The notes under the pieces were generated by a model. That model was not told the DNA's origin. It saw nothing but the letters and a program-made list of their open reading frames with translations, and made no database searches. A stretch of 64,000 bases of DNA from Lasiosphaeria ovina (taxonomy: Eukaryota; Ascomycota; Sordariomycetes; Sordariales; Lasiosphaeriaceae): positions 1,116,001 to 1,180,000 of the forward strand of contig JAULSN010000002.1 of NCBI GenBank assembly GCA_033439765.1, written 5' to 3'. Made by a program: the position numbers and the translations under genes. The stretch's first letter is position 1; the number at the start of each line of letters is the position of its first letter. Below are positions 44,850-55,718 of the stretch, piece by piece.

Positions 44850-47147
44850 CTAAAAGCCGCCATCATAATCATTCTCCTCATAGACATCCTCATCAGCCTG
44901 GCCTTCAAAGAATTGATCGCCGTCACCCGACTCATCGTCCATAGGCTCGTTGCCCTCGTCGTCTGGGAAGGACGAGTAGTTTTCGGCATTGTAGTCATCG
45001 GCGCTAATCTCCTCGACATCCGAGTTCTCCTCATCAGATATCGGGATTGGGTTCTCTTGGCGGTGCAGTTGAAGGCGCTCGGCAAAGAGTCAAGGGACGG
45101 TCGGTACTTTCATCCGCACCATCCTCATCGCTATCTTCTTCTTCGTCCTCTGAGACGGGGATGGCGGACCTATAGCTTCCCGCAATCTTAGGCTGGACAT
45201 CTCGGTCGTCTCCATCTTCATCGTCCGTGTCGTCGATGATCGTTTGACGGGCTCGACGATGGGGTCCTCTTTTGGCACTTTCCTGGCTTCTTGGCCCTTT
45301 CATGGTGTCGTCCTGTTCCGAATCGTTATCGGAAAGTACAATTAGGTTACGCCGCTTTCTGGGAAGCTCATCCTCGTCTTCGGACGAAGAATTCGCAATG
45401 ACACGTCTTGAGCGTTTCACTATTGCTCTGGGGGGCGATGCCTCCTCCTCATCGTCTTCTGAATCAGAGTCTTCCGACGTAGACACAATAAAGCCTGCGC
45501 ATATGCGTTTCATCTCCTCTTCGTCGTCGTCCTCTTCTTCTTCCGAATCAGGATCTTCCGAATCAAGGGCCATATTCATAACAAGGTCAACAGGTTTCAT
45601 TCTCGCTCTGAGGGCCGATGACTCCCCCTCCTCTTCCGAATCAGAGTCTAGAACACGACCTCTTGAGCGTTTCAGCGCTCTGGGGGCTGGAAGCTCTTCA
45701 GGACCCGAGGAATGCTCCAAATCGGAACCACGAAGGGTCGCAGAGTCCGCGCGTCAGACCCCTCAGGACTGGAAAAACGGGCGACGGGATAGTTGTCACT
45801 TGTGAGATCGATGGTTCCGCCCCGCCGGATGGGCGAGAATCCAGCAAAGGTTGAGACGCCCCCGTCGTCGTCATCGTCATTTTCGCTGCCTTGGTTGCTG
45901 CTGTCATCGTCTACCACCACCAGATCATCGTCGCCATCGCCGTCGTTCGAGTCGCTGTCAATGTCAGAGTCGTCAATGCCCTCGCTCTCGTATTCATTTG
46001 GCTCATCCTCCGAAAGTTCATCCTCGTAGGCATCGAAGTCAATACCGTCGTTCAGCAATGCAACCTCTTGTCGGCCACATGCTCGAATCATAGGCCAGTA
46101 CGTGAATTGCTCTAGGAGCGGGTCAGCGTCGCCACCTTGGTCACCTTGGTCACCTTCGTCTAGGTATCCCCTGCCCGAGCGGAAGTAGGAGGGATGGAGC
46201 GCGAAGAACAGCATTTCTTTCCTCATGTTCTTGTGAATCGTTTCCTCGGCATAGTCGCGATGCCGCTCGAGGTCGGGCCAGCAATACGACTGGGACAAAT
46301 CATCTTCTGCATCATCTGGGCCTTCCACTTCGTAATGGTGAACCTCATGGTTAGACTGGCACCATTCGAGATGTTTGTCGGGGAGAGCCATGACATCGCA
46401 CAGAAGGTAGGTAGTCTTCAGGTTATCAAAAACAGCGAAGAACCGGCGCTAATCTCCTGTCGATTGATTCAAGATTGTCGGGTGGATGGCCAGGTGCCGA
46501 ATCTGGTCTGAGAATTCAGGGATCGGGCGGATAGGGGGAATCCTATCGTGACGGATGCGATGTGGAATAAGGGCGATCATGTCTTTCTCCTTGTTGAAGC
46601 GGATCGAGGTACGGCCACCACGGAAGTGGAGTCTATCCGGAAGGGTTTGGAGGACACGAGTACGGCTCTCAGTATTAACAGCCATGAGGGCGCGGACAGG
46701 GGCTGTCTGATTTTCGAGATGGGCGCTCTCCCACATTTGTACCTTCTCCTCGTTCTCGTTGTCGCTATCGCGGACAACCATGAACTCATAAGCGCGCGAC
46801 GTGGTTGTGAGATCAGGGCAAAAGGCCTCCTAGACCTACAGGCGGATTTCGGCAGGAAAGTCCTTGAACTAGGGGAAGGAGTGAATCTTCTTGTGGTGGA
46901 ACTCTGGATACTCGTTTTCGAAGCCATGGTGGAATCCGCGCTCGCCGTCCGAGTTTTCCTCGTCAGAACCACCGCTGTCGTCGTCGCCATCATCATCGCC
47001 ATCAGACTCGGACGCCTCGAGGTCCAAGAGGGCGTTGTGGTGAGGTGACTCGTCAGCAGGCGACGACGAAGCATCCGACTCATCGCCTCCAGATTCGTCG
47101 GCGACAAGGTAGCCGATATCCTCCGACTCGTCCGACGCGTCGGACAT
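44850..47147 (-). pseudogene. 2EXR-domain protein with acidic C-terminus, destroyed by nonsense changes
   Basis: From the ATG at 47147 the minus strand reads an acidic leader (SDASDESEDIGYLVADESGG), then a 2EXR domain: FKDFPAEIRL, EAFCPDLTTTSRAYEFMVV, APVRALMAVNTESRTRVLQT and FRGGRTSIRFNKEKD. TAG codons sit at plus-strand 46869-46871, 46836-46838, 46830-46832 and 46449-46451. Reading through gives continuous domain sequence on both sides, so introns do not explain them. The gene continues with WPDLERHRDYAEETIHKNMR and LHPSYFRSGRGYL, a long Asp/Glu/Ser tract, a frameshift near 45735, more acidic repeats and basic KRSRR blocks, a second shift near 45095, and ends at 44850 in YEENDYDGGF. 2EXR is a fungal domain of unknown biochemical role. 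Confidence 0.75.
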
Positions 47148-47637
47148 GGTGACGGATGCGATTTGCGACTTTGGAAAAATTGAGGAGGTTGATGACGGTT
47201 GGAGGCGGATGATGAATTGATGAGGTCGCGTTGACTTTTTGCCAAGAGTTGAATCTGGCGAGAATGAAACTCAATTTTGGGGTCCTGTTGAGTGACTAGG
47301 GTCGGCCGCTTAAAGATATCTGCCCGTTGAGCCGTTCAGCAGGCTGTTATGTGAGAGGAATTGGGTTTAGGAACTTCCCTTGTTCACCCTTTCTCGCCTT
47401 TTTTACTGTTTTCGGCAGGCTGCGCCGTATTACAGTATGCTGATTTGTTTCAACCCTAGCCGGACGAGTTCTAGTAGGCGTGAGCAACTAGGCATGGCAT
47501 GAGAATGGCGACTGGGTTTACCACGATGTCGCTGAACTGAGACAGGTGAATATGAATGAAGGGCTGGGCCCTGGGACGTCTTGAGGCGGTTGAAGCAGCA
47601 AGCTCCCTAAAGGGCTGCGAATCACTTGCCCAAGTAG
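47148..47637. other. Intergenic spacer
   Basis: No gene seen between two minus-strand genes. Confidence 0.35.
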
Positions 47638-49738
47638 CTAAACAACTGAGATCTTTCTTCCCGGCCCCTTTTGATCGATCCAACTCCCCGGAAGCCTGGC
47701 AACGCCCAGCCGCCTGTATGCTGTGCCGTTGTCCTGCCTCTGTCCCACCACGAGCACGTAATGCTGAAGCACTCCCACATTGGTGGCATGCTGGTTGCCT
47801 GTCTTTTGTCTCCCCACGACCACGACTCTCACCTCACTCACCTGACCTCTCCGCAAATCTCTTCCTCCGTCGTAGACAATCTTGGTCTCCGCCTCCTCCA
47901 GCGGCACCGCAAGCGCCCTCCCTACCGCGCTCAACACAGTTCGCTCATTCGCCTTCCCTGTATGCCACACTACATCACCATGAGGTACCTCCTCCTCTTT
48001 CTTCTGCTCCGCCATTCGCCCCCAAGGTGACAGCACCCCCTCTTCCTCGCTGTGTTGCCACTCCACCCCGTCAAACGGAACATCCATAAAGTCAATGACC
48101 CCCTCATACGCCATCCACGACCACGTTGGGACATGGTAATACCTCCGATCACCCACAGGAAACTCAATGGCCTTCATCACCTCGTTCTCCTCTGCCTTCT
48201 CATCCCTCTTCCAGAGCAGGCTCCGTCCGAAGAATTGCCCATCGAACACACCGTACCCACCATGTGTATTGAATGCCCACACAAGCCGTTGTTCCAAGCC
48301 CGCAATCGCAATCGGCCGATCCCATATCTTGGTGAAATGCAGAGCGGAGTACGTCTTGTAGAGCAACTCATACAATCGGATCTTGGCACCCTTGCTTGAT
48401 CTGAGAGCGACAGTTGGAAACGCCGGGTCGCCGAGGAAGGAGGCTTGGTTGTTTGTCATCTTGGTAAGGGTTTCGCAGCGGACGCCGGCTCCGCATTCGA
48501 AGTAGGTCTGAGAAGCGGCGAAGTAGATGGTTCGGCGGGCGAGGGCGCGCTCTTGGAGGACCCAGCCGCGTTTGTTTAGGGGGCCGTCGATGACGTCGGA
48601 TTGGAAGTCGTCGAGGGGGGTGGTGATGTATAGGGTTGTACTGCTGGAGTTGTTAGAGGTCTTGAGGGCGATGAAGTCTCGGCTGCGGCGCGGGGAGAGG
48701 AATCCGCTGGAGGTTCCGGATGCGCGACTCGCGGCAATGACGCAGTAGGCGAGGCTGAACACGCTTTCCATGAGACGGGCTTCTGTGTCGAAGTCACCGT
48801 CGGGGCCTTGAATGATGCAAATAGTGTCGATCCAGAGGTAGCGGATTCCGAGCTCGCGGGTGACGGTGACGGCATCCTGGAGCGTGGCGGGCAGAGTGGC
48901 TACAAGAATGCCGTCCTCGATCCGACCAGTGAGATTTTGGCGCGTGGTGCAGAAGTGGTTATTCTGCGATCTAATACCCCAGGGATGGGATAGTGCAATG
49001 TAGCGAGGATCGGTATGGAGTTCGTGGTCGGGGAGTCTCGCTGTCACGACCAGCCGTACTGAGTCGATTTCCTTTCTGCTACTTCTGGGCCGTTGCGAAA
49101 CGTCAATCAGTCTTGTTGGGAGCAAGCGCCGGGCAGAGGAGTTTGGAGTCTTCAAGCTGTTCCCATGGTTGCACTGTGGGTGCTTTGCATTGCAATCCCG
49201 GAGCCAGTCAGAGAGGAGCTTGAAATACATCGAGTCACGGACTTGTTGGAGATCAGGGAAGCCAGTTTGAATGTCGCTGAATGCGTTTTCGGGTGTTGCA
49301 TAGAACGCAGATAATGCTAGCAAGCAAAAGTAAGCGATCGCGTTTCACGACGGGAGGGATAAAACAACACCTACACGGAGACTTAAAAAGGCACAGAACA
49401 GGAGATGAATATCCGTTTATATACAGGTTTGACCCTATCCTCTGTACCTTTAGGTTTGTCGTCTCATTTGCAAGGGGTTTCAAGCCGCACGCACGCAGAG
49501 TGAGGTCATGTAAGCGGCAGTTGAGGGGCTCCTCCCCCTCGAAGCGCATAATCCATGATGTCGAAGTCCAATTGCTTGCTTGTGCACAGTTTTCGCACAA
49601 CACCACGTCCAGCCTTACCAGTGGAAAGACATTGGTGTTGTAAAGGGTATCACGTAAGAATTCCGCAGCAAAGTCGTTGTCAACCGGATAATTCCAGGCT
49701 TTGTCAAACGGCTTGCAGAGAGAAGAGAATGTCAGCAT
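47638..49738 (-). CDS. HET-domain (heterokaryon incompatibility) protein, intact
   Basis: Complement join 49738..49375, 49316..47638 (680 aa). The 58-nt intron has GTAGGT and CTAG ends; splicing gives SPSLSAFYATPENAF. The N-terminal part has a VLCENCAQ motif as in many HET proteins. The HET core starts at about residue 225: YIALSHPWG, then LPATLQDAVTVTRELGIRYL, WIDTICIIQGPDGDF, AYCVIAAS, and RGWVLQERALARRTIYFA. The C-terminal part has YHVPTWSWMAYEG and a basic stretch near the stop. HET proteins mediate vegetative incompatibility by triggering cell death when they meet a non-self partner. Its nearest neighbour upstream is an HGD-type kinase on the same strand (50182-52161). This is the only one of three HET loci in the window that reads intact. 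Confidence 0.9.
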
Positions 49739-50181
49739 AGAGTGTTAACACCCCAAGGGCGTTAACATGCCCGACAGAAATGGGTGAAGATGTTGACTTA
49801 CAACATGCTTAAGGGCCACAAACACGTCGTTAGCTTCAACGGCGCACTGTCATGATTTGAGAAGAGAAGACTAAAAAAGGGCTTACTGTCTTTGATCCGC
49901 AGAAAGGAATTAGTTAGTAGAACTGATCTTGAAGCTAGGGGCAGTCTCGTCACTCACATACTGCACACAACTGTTAGCCTGTCAAAGGAGGCTGCATGAA
50001 AGATCTCGCGAGAGGGCTTAGACTGACTGTCTGTTGAACGCAGGCAGACGGCCCTACTGTATTAGCGTAATGCTCGGATGCGGAGGCTGGGTGGGTGTCA
50101 TATCTTAGTTGTACGTACCTCCTATTTCGGTATTAGCGAGTGTCTTTCTGTTTTTAACGGATGGAAAGAAAGTAGGTGCAT
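49739..50181. other. Intergenic spacer
   Basis: AT-rich with no gene seen; it holds the promoter of the HET gene and the 3' end of the kinase gene. Confidence 0.35.
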
Positions 50182-52161
50182 TCATACGAGTTCTCGCCAT
50201 GGCGCTTGCGGCCCAGGCGCCTTAAGATACCTTTGCCCTTCCTTCCTAGTTTCTGGCTCCTGGACACTGCATGGGAATGGAATTGAGCGGTGTTGTCTTT
50301 CTGGTTCCCCCAGTAGATAGCTATCCCCTCTCTTCAGAGCCAACCCCCGCATCCTCTCTAGTTCGCGCTGCAGCTCGCTGGCGTCCGCTCGGCATATTTT
50401 CTTCTGATCCTCTGTCATATTGTCCGCAGGCAAAGGGACTATGAGCAGTCTGTCTCTCACCAACGAGATGAGATCCGAAATCGCGCTTCCCTCCGGGCGC
50501 CTGCACTCAGAATTCCGCAGGATCTGCTCCATCCAATGCTTTGCAATGTGACTGACATGCGCTGGGCCATTGTGGGTATTCAGGGTGAAGTAAAGGGTAT
50601 CGGTGGAGGCTTGGTCGAGTTCCCGCTCGCGGTAGAAGGCAGTCAAGCCATCAGGCCCGTACAGTAGAACAATAACAAATTCGAGGATGATGCAGCCCAT
50701 GGACCAAATATCGTATCTGCGTGATCTCGGTGACTCTAGGTTTGTTATGGCCTCCGGCGCTTCGTATTGCGACGTGGTGTACCGTTGCTTGGTCCCTTCA
50801 TCCCTGCGTGACGTCTTATCGAAATGCTGCTTTGCAAGCCCCAAGTCGGCGATTTTCAGCGTTCCCAGCCAGCGTTGAGATGAATGATCTTTGAAGTGAA
50901 GGATGTTGTCAGGTTTCAGGTCTCCATGCCGCCAATGGACCTCTGACTCCGTATCGAGGTCTTCACTGGCATAGGATCGATCGATGTCCGAGTTTCTGCG
51001 GGACTCATCGTCGGAGCTGTCTCGTTGGATGTGGATGCTGGGGACCGGCCCAGGTACCTGGAGCATTTGAGATGGATCAGGACGGCGTCTGGTAGTTGTC
51101 CGAGATGAGGCGGAGGCGGGCTGTAGGCTAGGAGCGCGTGTCGCAAGTCCGGTGCTAGTTCTAGTATTCGTATTGTGGAGAGCTGCGAGAGCGCCTGCGA
51201 GGCCGAGAAGCTGCTCGAGAACGCACATCACACGCTCAGGAGTCAGGTATCTGTCGGTCTTGTCCTTCGACTTCCAAACATCGCGAAGGCTACCGCCTTC
51301 AGCCCATTCGAACATGATGTAATACTCCAAGCCGTGCTTGATCGCAGCGAGAGGGCGGATCAGATGCTTGTGCCGAAGCTCGCGGATCTCGGTGAGCGCT
51401 AAGACCTCGTGCTCCCACGCGCTTCCGACGTTGTATCCCCACTCGTTTAGAGGCTTCATCTTCTTCAGTGCAACTCGGAGAGGCTCCCTGCATGGGACTC
51501 GTCTCAACTTGGTGCCATCTCCTTTCCCCTCTTCACACACCGTGACAAAGTGATCTTCATGAAGAATGGCTTCGAAGACACTGCTGAAATGACCGTCCCG
51601 CTCGTCAGGTGCCTTCCATATGAACGGTAGGACGCATTCGGCCGTCAGTTCGTATCTGAAATCGCGATCGCTGAAGACTGGCGCGTTGAGCACGCATTGG
51701 TCGCGGCGGAATCCGTACTTGAGCCGATTCCATCTGCTGTCATGAAAGACGTTCAGCCACGGCCCGTGCTTGGGGGAGCACTTTCGCGGGTCATTGCCCT
51801 GCCCCATACAAGCCATTGCTTGGATAGGAAGCTTGTCGTCTGTCATGCCATGGGCTTGACAAGACTGCATGATGCACTCCAGGTCTTTGACTGAGCATAC
51901 CCCGCCACACACCAGCGCCAGAAACATCTTCCTCGCATGCTGGGAAACGAAGATGACCAAACTATCCGATGGCTTTCGCCAAAGGACTGCTGCGACACGG
52001 TCGTTGGTGACAAGCCTGTTGATTTTTTCGGCCGGAAAGAAGGGTTTATAATCGATACCGTTGTCCTTCATGGACCCCTGGACCTCATCGCGGAGTTTTA
52101 TGAGTTCTGCTTCCACATTCCTCAACCATAAACCGAAAAAGTTCGAGATAAAAGTTGTCAT
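50182..52161 (-). CDS. Protein kinase-like protein of the HGD type
   Basis: Single exon, 659 aa. Residues 1-220 are unfamiliar and helical (IINRLVTNDRVAAVLW, then CVLPFIWKAPDE). The kinase domain starts at about 228 with RVALKKMKP (ATP-binding Lys), then LRHKHLIRPLAAI, YYIMFEWAEGGSLRDVW (hinge), an insert of about 70 Ser/Thr/Arg-rich residues (335-405), HGDLKPDNILHF at about 412, ADLGLAK (DLG for DFG) at about 437, YEAPEAI at about 468 and YDIWSMGCIILEFVIVLLYG. The catalytic Arg of HRD is Gly, so activation-loop phosphorylation control is likely absent, as in other RD-lacking kinases; the catalytic Asp, Lys and Mg-binding Asp are present. A large fungal family of this kind is often found near HET or STAND genes. 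Divergent partner at 53357. Confidence 0.85.
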   Translation of the reverse strand: MTTFISNFFGLWLRNVEAELIKLRDEVQGSMKDNGIDYKPFFPAEKINRLVTNDRVAAVLWRKPSDSLVIFVSQHARKMFLALVCGGVCSVKDLECIMQSCQAHGMTDDKLPIQAMACMGQGNDPRKCSPKHGPWLNVFHDSRWNRLKYGFRRDQCVLNAPVFSDRDFRYELTAECVLPFIWKAPDERDGHFSSVFEAILHEDHFVTVCEEGKGDGTKLRRVPCREPLRVALKKMKPLNEWGYNVGSAWEHEVLALTEIRELRHKHLIRPLAAIKHGLEYYIMFEWAEGGSLRDVWKSKDKTDRYLTPERVMCVLEQLLGLAGALAALHNTNTRTSTGLATRAPSLQPASASSRTTTRRRPDPSQMLQVPGPVPSIHIQRDSSDDESRRNSDIDRSYASEDLDTESEVHWRHGDLKPDNILHFKDHSSQRWLGTLKIADLGLAKQHFDKTSRRDEGTKQRYTTSQYEAPEAITNLESPRSRRYDIWSMGCIILEFVIVLLYGPDGLTAFYRERELDQASTDTLYFTLNTHNGPAHVSHIAKHWMEQILRNSECRRPEGSAISDLISLVRDRLLIVPLPADNMTEDQKKICRADASELQRELERMRGLALKRGDSYLLGEPERQHRSIPFPCSVQEPETRKEGQRYLKAPGPQAPWRELV

Positions 52162-53356
52162 CGCAGTTTGGTATTGTGTTCGACAATGCTCATTCTGGTG
52201 CAGGGTTCAAAGGCAGGCACCTGCCGGTTCTTGAGCATTCAATATTTCACTACGTGCGGCTCAAATTGGGCAGTCACGACTGGGAGAGATCTTGGCCCAA
52301 CAACACCGAGTCGGGCTCATCTGGGGGTCTCAAGTAACGTGCGGAAACAGGATGATAGCGATAACGGAAGAGGGAGTCTCAGTCTCTGGCTCCCAGCTTC
52401 ATTCTGGTCCTCATTGGGTAGCAGTGGTTTGTAATGGCTGCATCGGAGGCCAAAGGTGGCAGTGTTTGCTGGCCTGCGGCATCGGCTTTCGACTCTAGGT
52501 TTTTCTGGTGGACTGCTTCGGGCTCTCGTTGGGCTGCAAGCTGCACGGCCCTCGCTCCGGTCTCCCACAACTGCGGCAGCCTCGCGCTGGAATGAAATCG
52601 CTTGCAAACTCACAAGTTCTGCATGTCTGTGCATTTCATGCGCCTAGATGCCTGCATAGTTGATGGCGCTTTTCACTGAAGAGGATTGGACACAATTTCT
52701 GCATCAACAGGTCGAGACTAAGACATTCTCCACCCGAGTCATCCGTTTTCCACCACTCCAACACCAAGACGATACACAAATAACTCGAAGACCGTGTTGC
52801 TGCTACCACCCCAGTATCCGCTGCGCCGTGATTCCTCAATTGGCAAACTCATACCAGGGTGAAATGTAGGCGCCCTAAGCCCCCCCTGATCCCTGGGTTC
52901 TGCGTACGCCATCGTAACGTGTAGCGACGATGGTAAGGCTGGCGCCAATGACTTTATCTCCACTTGCGTTCTGGGGTAACACCGAGTGGGGGGATATCGC
53001 TCCGCTGATGGGCAATTCAGGCTATGCCGTGAACCAGCCACACATCCCAATGCACGCACACAGCCCTCACGTGTTCCAGTGCCAATCAGCGGTATCGTCA
53101 CCTTCGACACGGCACAAGCCCGCATCCCCTCCACCATCCACTTGCCAGGCTCCCCAAGCTCTTATCGAGAGCTGCAGTGGTGGTAGTGGTTCGCAAATTG
53201 GCCGCACGAGTTGCCTTCAATTTTCGGTCAGGCTCCCTCAGCGGGGATGAAGTAAAAATGTCGTTTTTATAAATGAACTGATTCGTCGCCCCGCGAGTTT
53301 CCCCCCCCCGCCTCCCCACTCTTCCCCGGACGACGCGCTTTCCCCTGTAACTAACC
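52162..53356. other. Divergent promoter region of two kinase genes
   Basis: About 1.2 kb between divergently transcribed kinase genes. Open frames exist on both strands but none has family motifs. A C-rich run lies at 53303-53314, about 45 bp upstream of the second kinase start. Confidence 0.45.
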
Positions 53357-55042
53357 ATGCTGACAGCACAATCGCTGTACAAGCAGCTTCAAGGCGGGGC
53401 GGTCGGTTGCGGGGTCGCTGGCGACCAATCGTTCAGATTCCTTCCCGAAAGCCTCATCAACGAGAAAATCACCAAGGACAGCATCATATCGAACTTGCCG
53501 TGGCGCTTGTGGATCTCGACTCAATTATGGCTCGCCGACTCGCCTGCCGACAAAGTCTACGACCAGGCAAAGAAAGTATTCGCGATCCTCGCCCTGATTG
53601 GCCAAGAACACACAATTAGCGACTTGATCTACAAAGACAACATCACCGACAAAGACCTTCCCCTTGCCCCCAGCAGCCACGACGAGTCGGTCCTTGTCTC
53701 CAAGGAGCCGCCTGAGGGTGAAACTGGCAAGGAGTTCTCGTCCTTTAAGACTTGGGACGAACGGAGAGTTAGCGACTTTCTCGAAAAGCAATGGCTTGTG
53801 CTCGCACCGATTCTAGACGTTACCGGCAAAGAACTCAACCTCGACCCCAAATGCCCCTTACCATTCAAGGAGATTGAGCTGATGGTACGAGGGCATGGCG
53901 TGTTTGTCCACAAGGCGCGTCTTCACCCTGCGCATCAACTCTGGTCCGGTACAGTAAGTTTCTTGTCTTTCTCTGCTACCATCTCGCACACTCCCACCCT
54001 AATCAGATTAGGTGCTGACACAAGACAGGCAATCCCAGGGCCATCTGTCGCAATCAAGGAAATACAAGAGGAGAAGGTCTTCATCCGCGAGAAGGAGAAT
54101 CTGGAGCAAATCAAGGATCTGGGGCACTCACACTTGATCAGGCTCTTAGCCACCTGCCAAAGGGGATCATTTCGTTGCTTCATCTTTCCCTGGGCCGAGG
54201 GAGGTAACCTCTGGGACTTTTGGAACCGCAAGGATCAAGAGGTAAGAACCCCCGACTTCGTCCTATGGCTGCTCGACCAAGTCTTCGGCCTCATCGATGC
54301 CATCCGCGTTCTTCACGAGAAGAACATTCGCCATGGCGACATTAAACCTCAGAACATTCTGCACTTCATCAACTCACCCGCCGACGAGAAGACCACAGGA
54401 CATGGGACACTGGTGCTAGCAGACGTCGGAGTATCCAAGATGCACAAAAATGCGACGCTCAAGCGAAACGAGGCAACTAACACGGAGGAGGTTACCATCC
54501 TTTACGAAGCCCCAGAGGCCGAATCCGACCAAAAAAGCAATCAACCCAGATCTCGACGCTACGATATGTGGTCCGCCGGCTGCATGCTACTTGAGCTCAT
54601 TGTGTGGCTTCTCTACGGCTTCGAAGCGGTCAAGACATTCCGAAGCCGAAGGATTTCCAGCAAAGACGATCCAACAACAGCCCCGGGGAACTTCTTCCGT
54701 CAGAAGAAAGGCAAGGTCAAGATTCATTCCATGGTGAAGAGGGCGATGGACCTGCTCCGGAAGGATCCGCGTTGCGAGGAGGGCACTGCACTGGCGGAGC
54801 TGCTCGACATGATCGAAAATCGACTTCTCAAAGTCAGTCCCAAGGAGCGAGCCGAGGCCCCTGAGCTTTACGAAAAACTTCAAGAACTTGTCAGAAAGTC
54901 TAGAGCAGATCCGTCGTACCTGTGGAAGGAGATCGACACACCCGTGGACACTCCCAAATTCTTTGTAAGGAGCAAGAGCCGGCAGAATTCGGAATCCTCT
55001 GTGGTTTCGTCTGGCTCTTCTGGTTCTGCGTCGTCGGCATAA
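53357..55042 (+). CDS. Protein kinase-like protein of the HGD type
   Basis: Join 53357..53953, 54029..55042 (536 aa). The 75-nt intron (GTAAGT donor, ACAG acceptor) is in frame, so an unspliced reading is also open; the spliced product removes 25 residues without kinase features. Residues 1-195 form a helical leader (LPWRLWISTQLWLADSPADK, FAILALIGQEHTISDLIY). The kinase part reads SVAIKEI (Lys about 206), LGHSHLIRLLATC, FIFPWAEGGNLWDFW, IRHGDIKPQNILHF (about 300), LADVGVSK (DVG for DFG, about 330), YEAPEA (about 359) and YDMWSAGCMLLELIVWLLYG. A Ser-rich tail ends the protein. HGD, PWAEGGNLWDFW and the NILHF signature tie it to the divergent neighbour at 50182-52161, though the N-terminal leaders differ. 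It appears intact. Confidence 0.87.
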   Translation: MLTAQSLYKQLQGGAVGCGVAGDQSFRFLPESLINEKITKDSIISNLPWRLWISTQLWLADSPADKVYDQAKKVFAILALIGQEHTISDLIYKDNITDKDLPLAPSSHDESVLVSKEPPEGETGKEFSSFKTWDERRVSDFLEKQWLVLAPILDVTGKELNLDPKCPLPFKEIELMVRGHGVFVHKARLHPAHQLWSGTVSFLSFSATISHTPTLIRLGADTRQAIPGPSVAIKEIQEEKVFIREKENLEQIKDLGHSHLIRLLATCQRGSFRCFIFPWAEGGNLWDFWNRKDQEVRTPDFVLWLLDQVFGLIDAIRVLHEKNIRHGDIKPQNILHFINSPADEKTTGHGTLVLADVGVSKMHKNATLKRNEATNTEEVTILYEAPEAESDQKSNQPRSRRYDMWSAGCMLLELIVWLLYGFEAVKTFRSRRISSKDDPTTAPGNFFRQKKGKVKIHSMVKRAMDLLRKDPRCEEGTALAELLDMIENRLLKVSPKERAEAPELYEKLQELVRKSRADPSYLWKEIDTPVDTPKFFVRSKSRQNSESSVVSSGSSGSASSA

Positions 55043-55718
55043 TCCCGCTAGATGCAACGAACGGGAGGAAGTCTGGACAGTGTCGATTCCTTGAGGTCGG
55101 CTTGAGGGGTGTGAGTTAAGAAGGTTTGTTCAACGTCCCGTTCACCTTACGTCAAGCGAGCTGTGACAGAGGGCAAGCTTGGGTAGGTACACTGCATGAC
55201 TCTGCATCATTTCGTTGCCACAAGCTAACAGGTTACACAGGGACGCTTCCATGATTTTGATCTCCGTCTTTCTGTTTGAGTTGTCAGTCTTGCTTCAGCT
55301 TGTTCTTGATGTTGCTCTTGTCTCTATGTTGGTGTTCTCCTATATTCCCCGTCTGCTTCCTCCTCGGCAGAGGTGTAGTCTTTCTGTGCAATATTGTGTG
55401 GGTGCCTTGGTGTAAGGATACGTACGTGTTTTTGTATTATAACGGCGCTACCTAGAGGATGTTGACGAAGTAATTCTCTTGAATGGACACTGTTTAGATC
55501 GAATCGGGGGAGTTGTGATATATACCTAGAAGGATAGTACTGTTGGTGTTGTTAATCTCCGGTGCCTCTCAAGTTGGAGGTACCTTTTCAGTTCAGAGTG
55601 CGATCACCAATGTGAAATCAAGTGCCCGGTATTTCGATTCCAGCCCATTCTTTCATCCTAAGCCTTACCGGTGACGCGAACCGCGTTCCTTTTGTGCCAG
55701 ACGCTAGGATCCACTCGG
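55043..55718. other. Intergenic region
   Basis: No supported gene; 3' flank of the kinase and approach to the solo LTR. Confidence 0.4.

Noticed and set aside
45272..45805. Ser-rich plus-strand frame opposite the 2EXR gene
   Set aside because: It is the shadow of GAC/GAA/TCC codons of the acidic minus-strand tract.
47556..48089. Pro/Ser-rich plus-strand frame
   Set aside because: Shadow of the intact HET gene on the minus strand.
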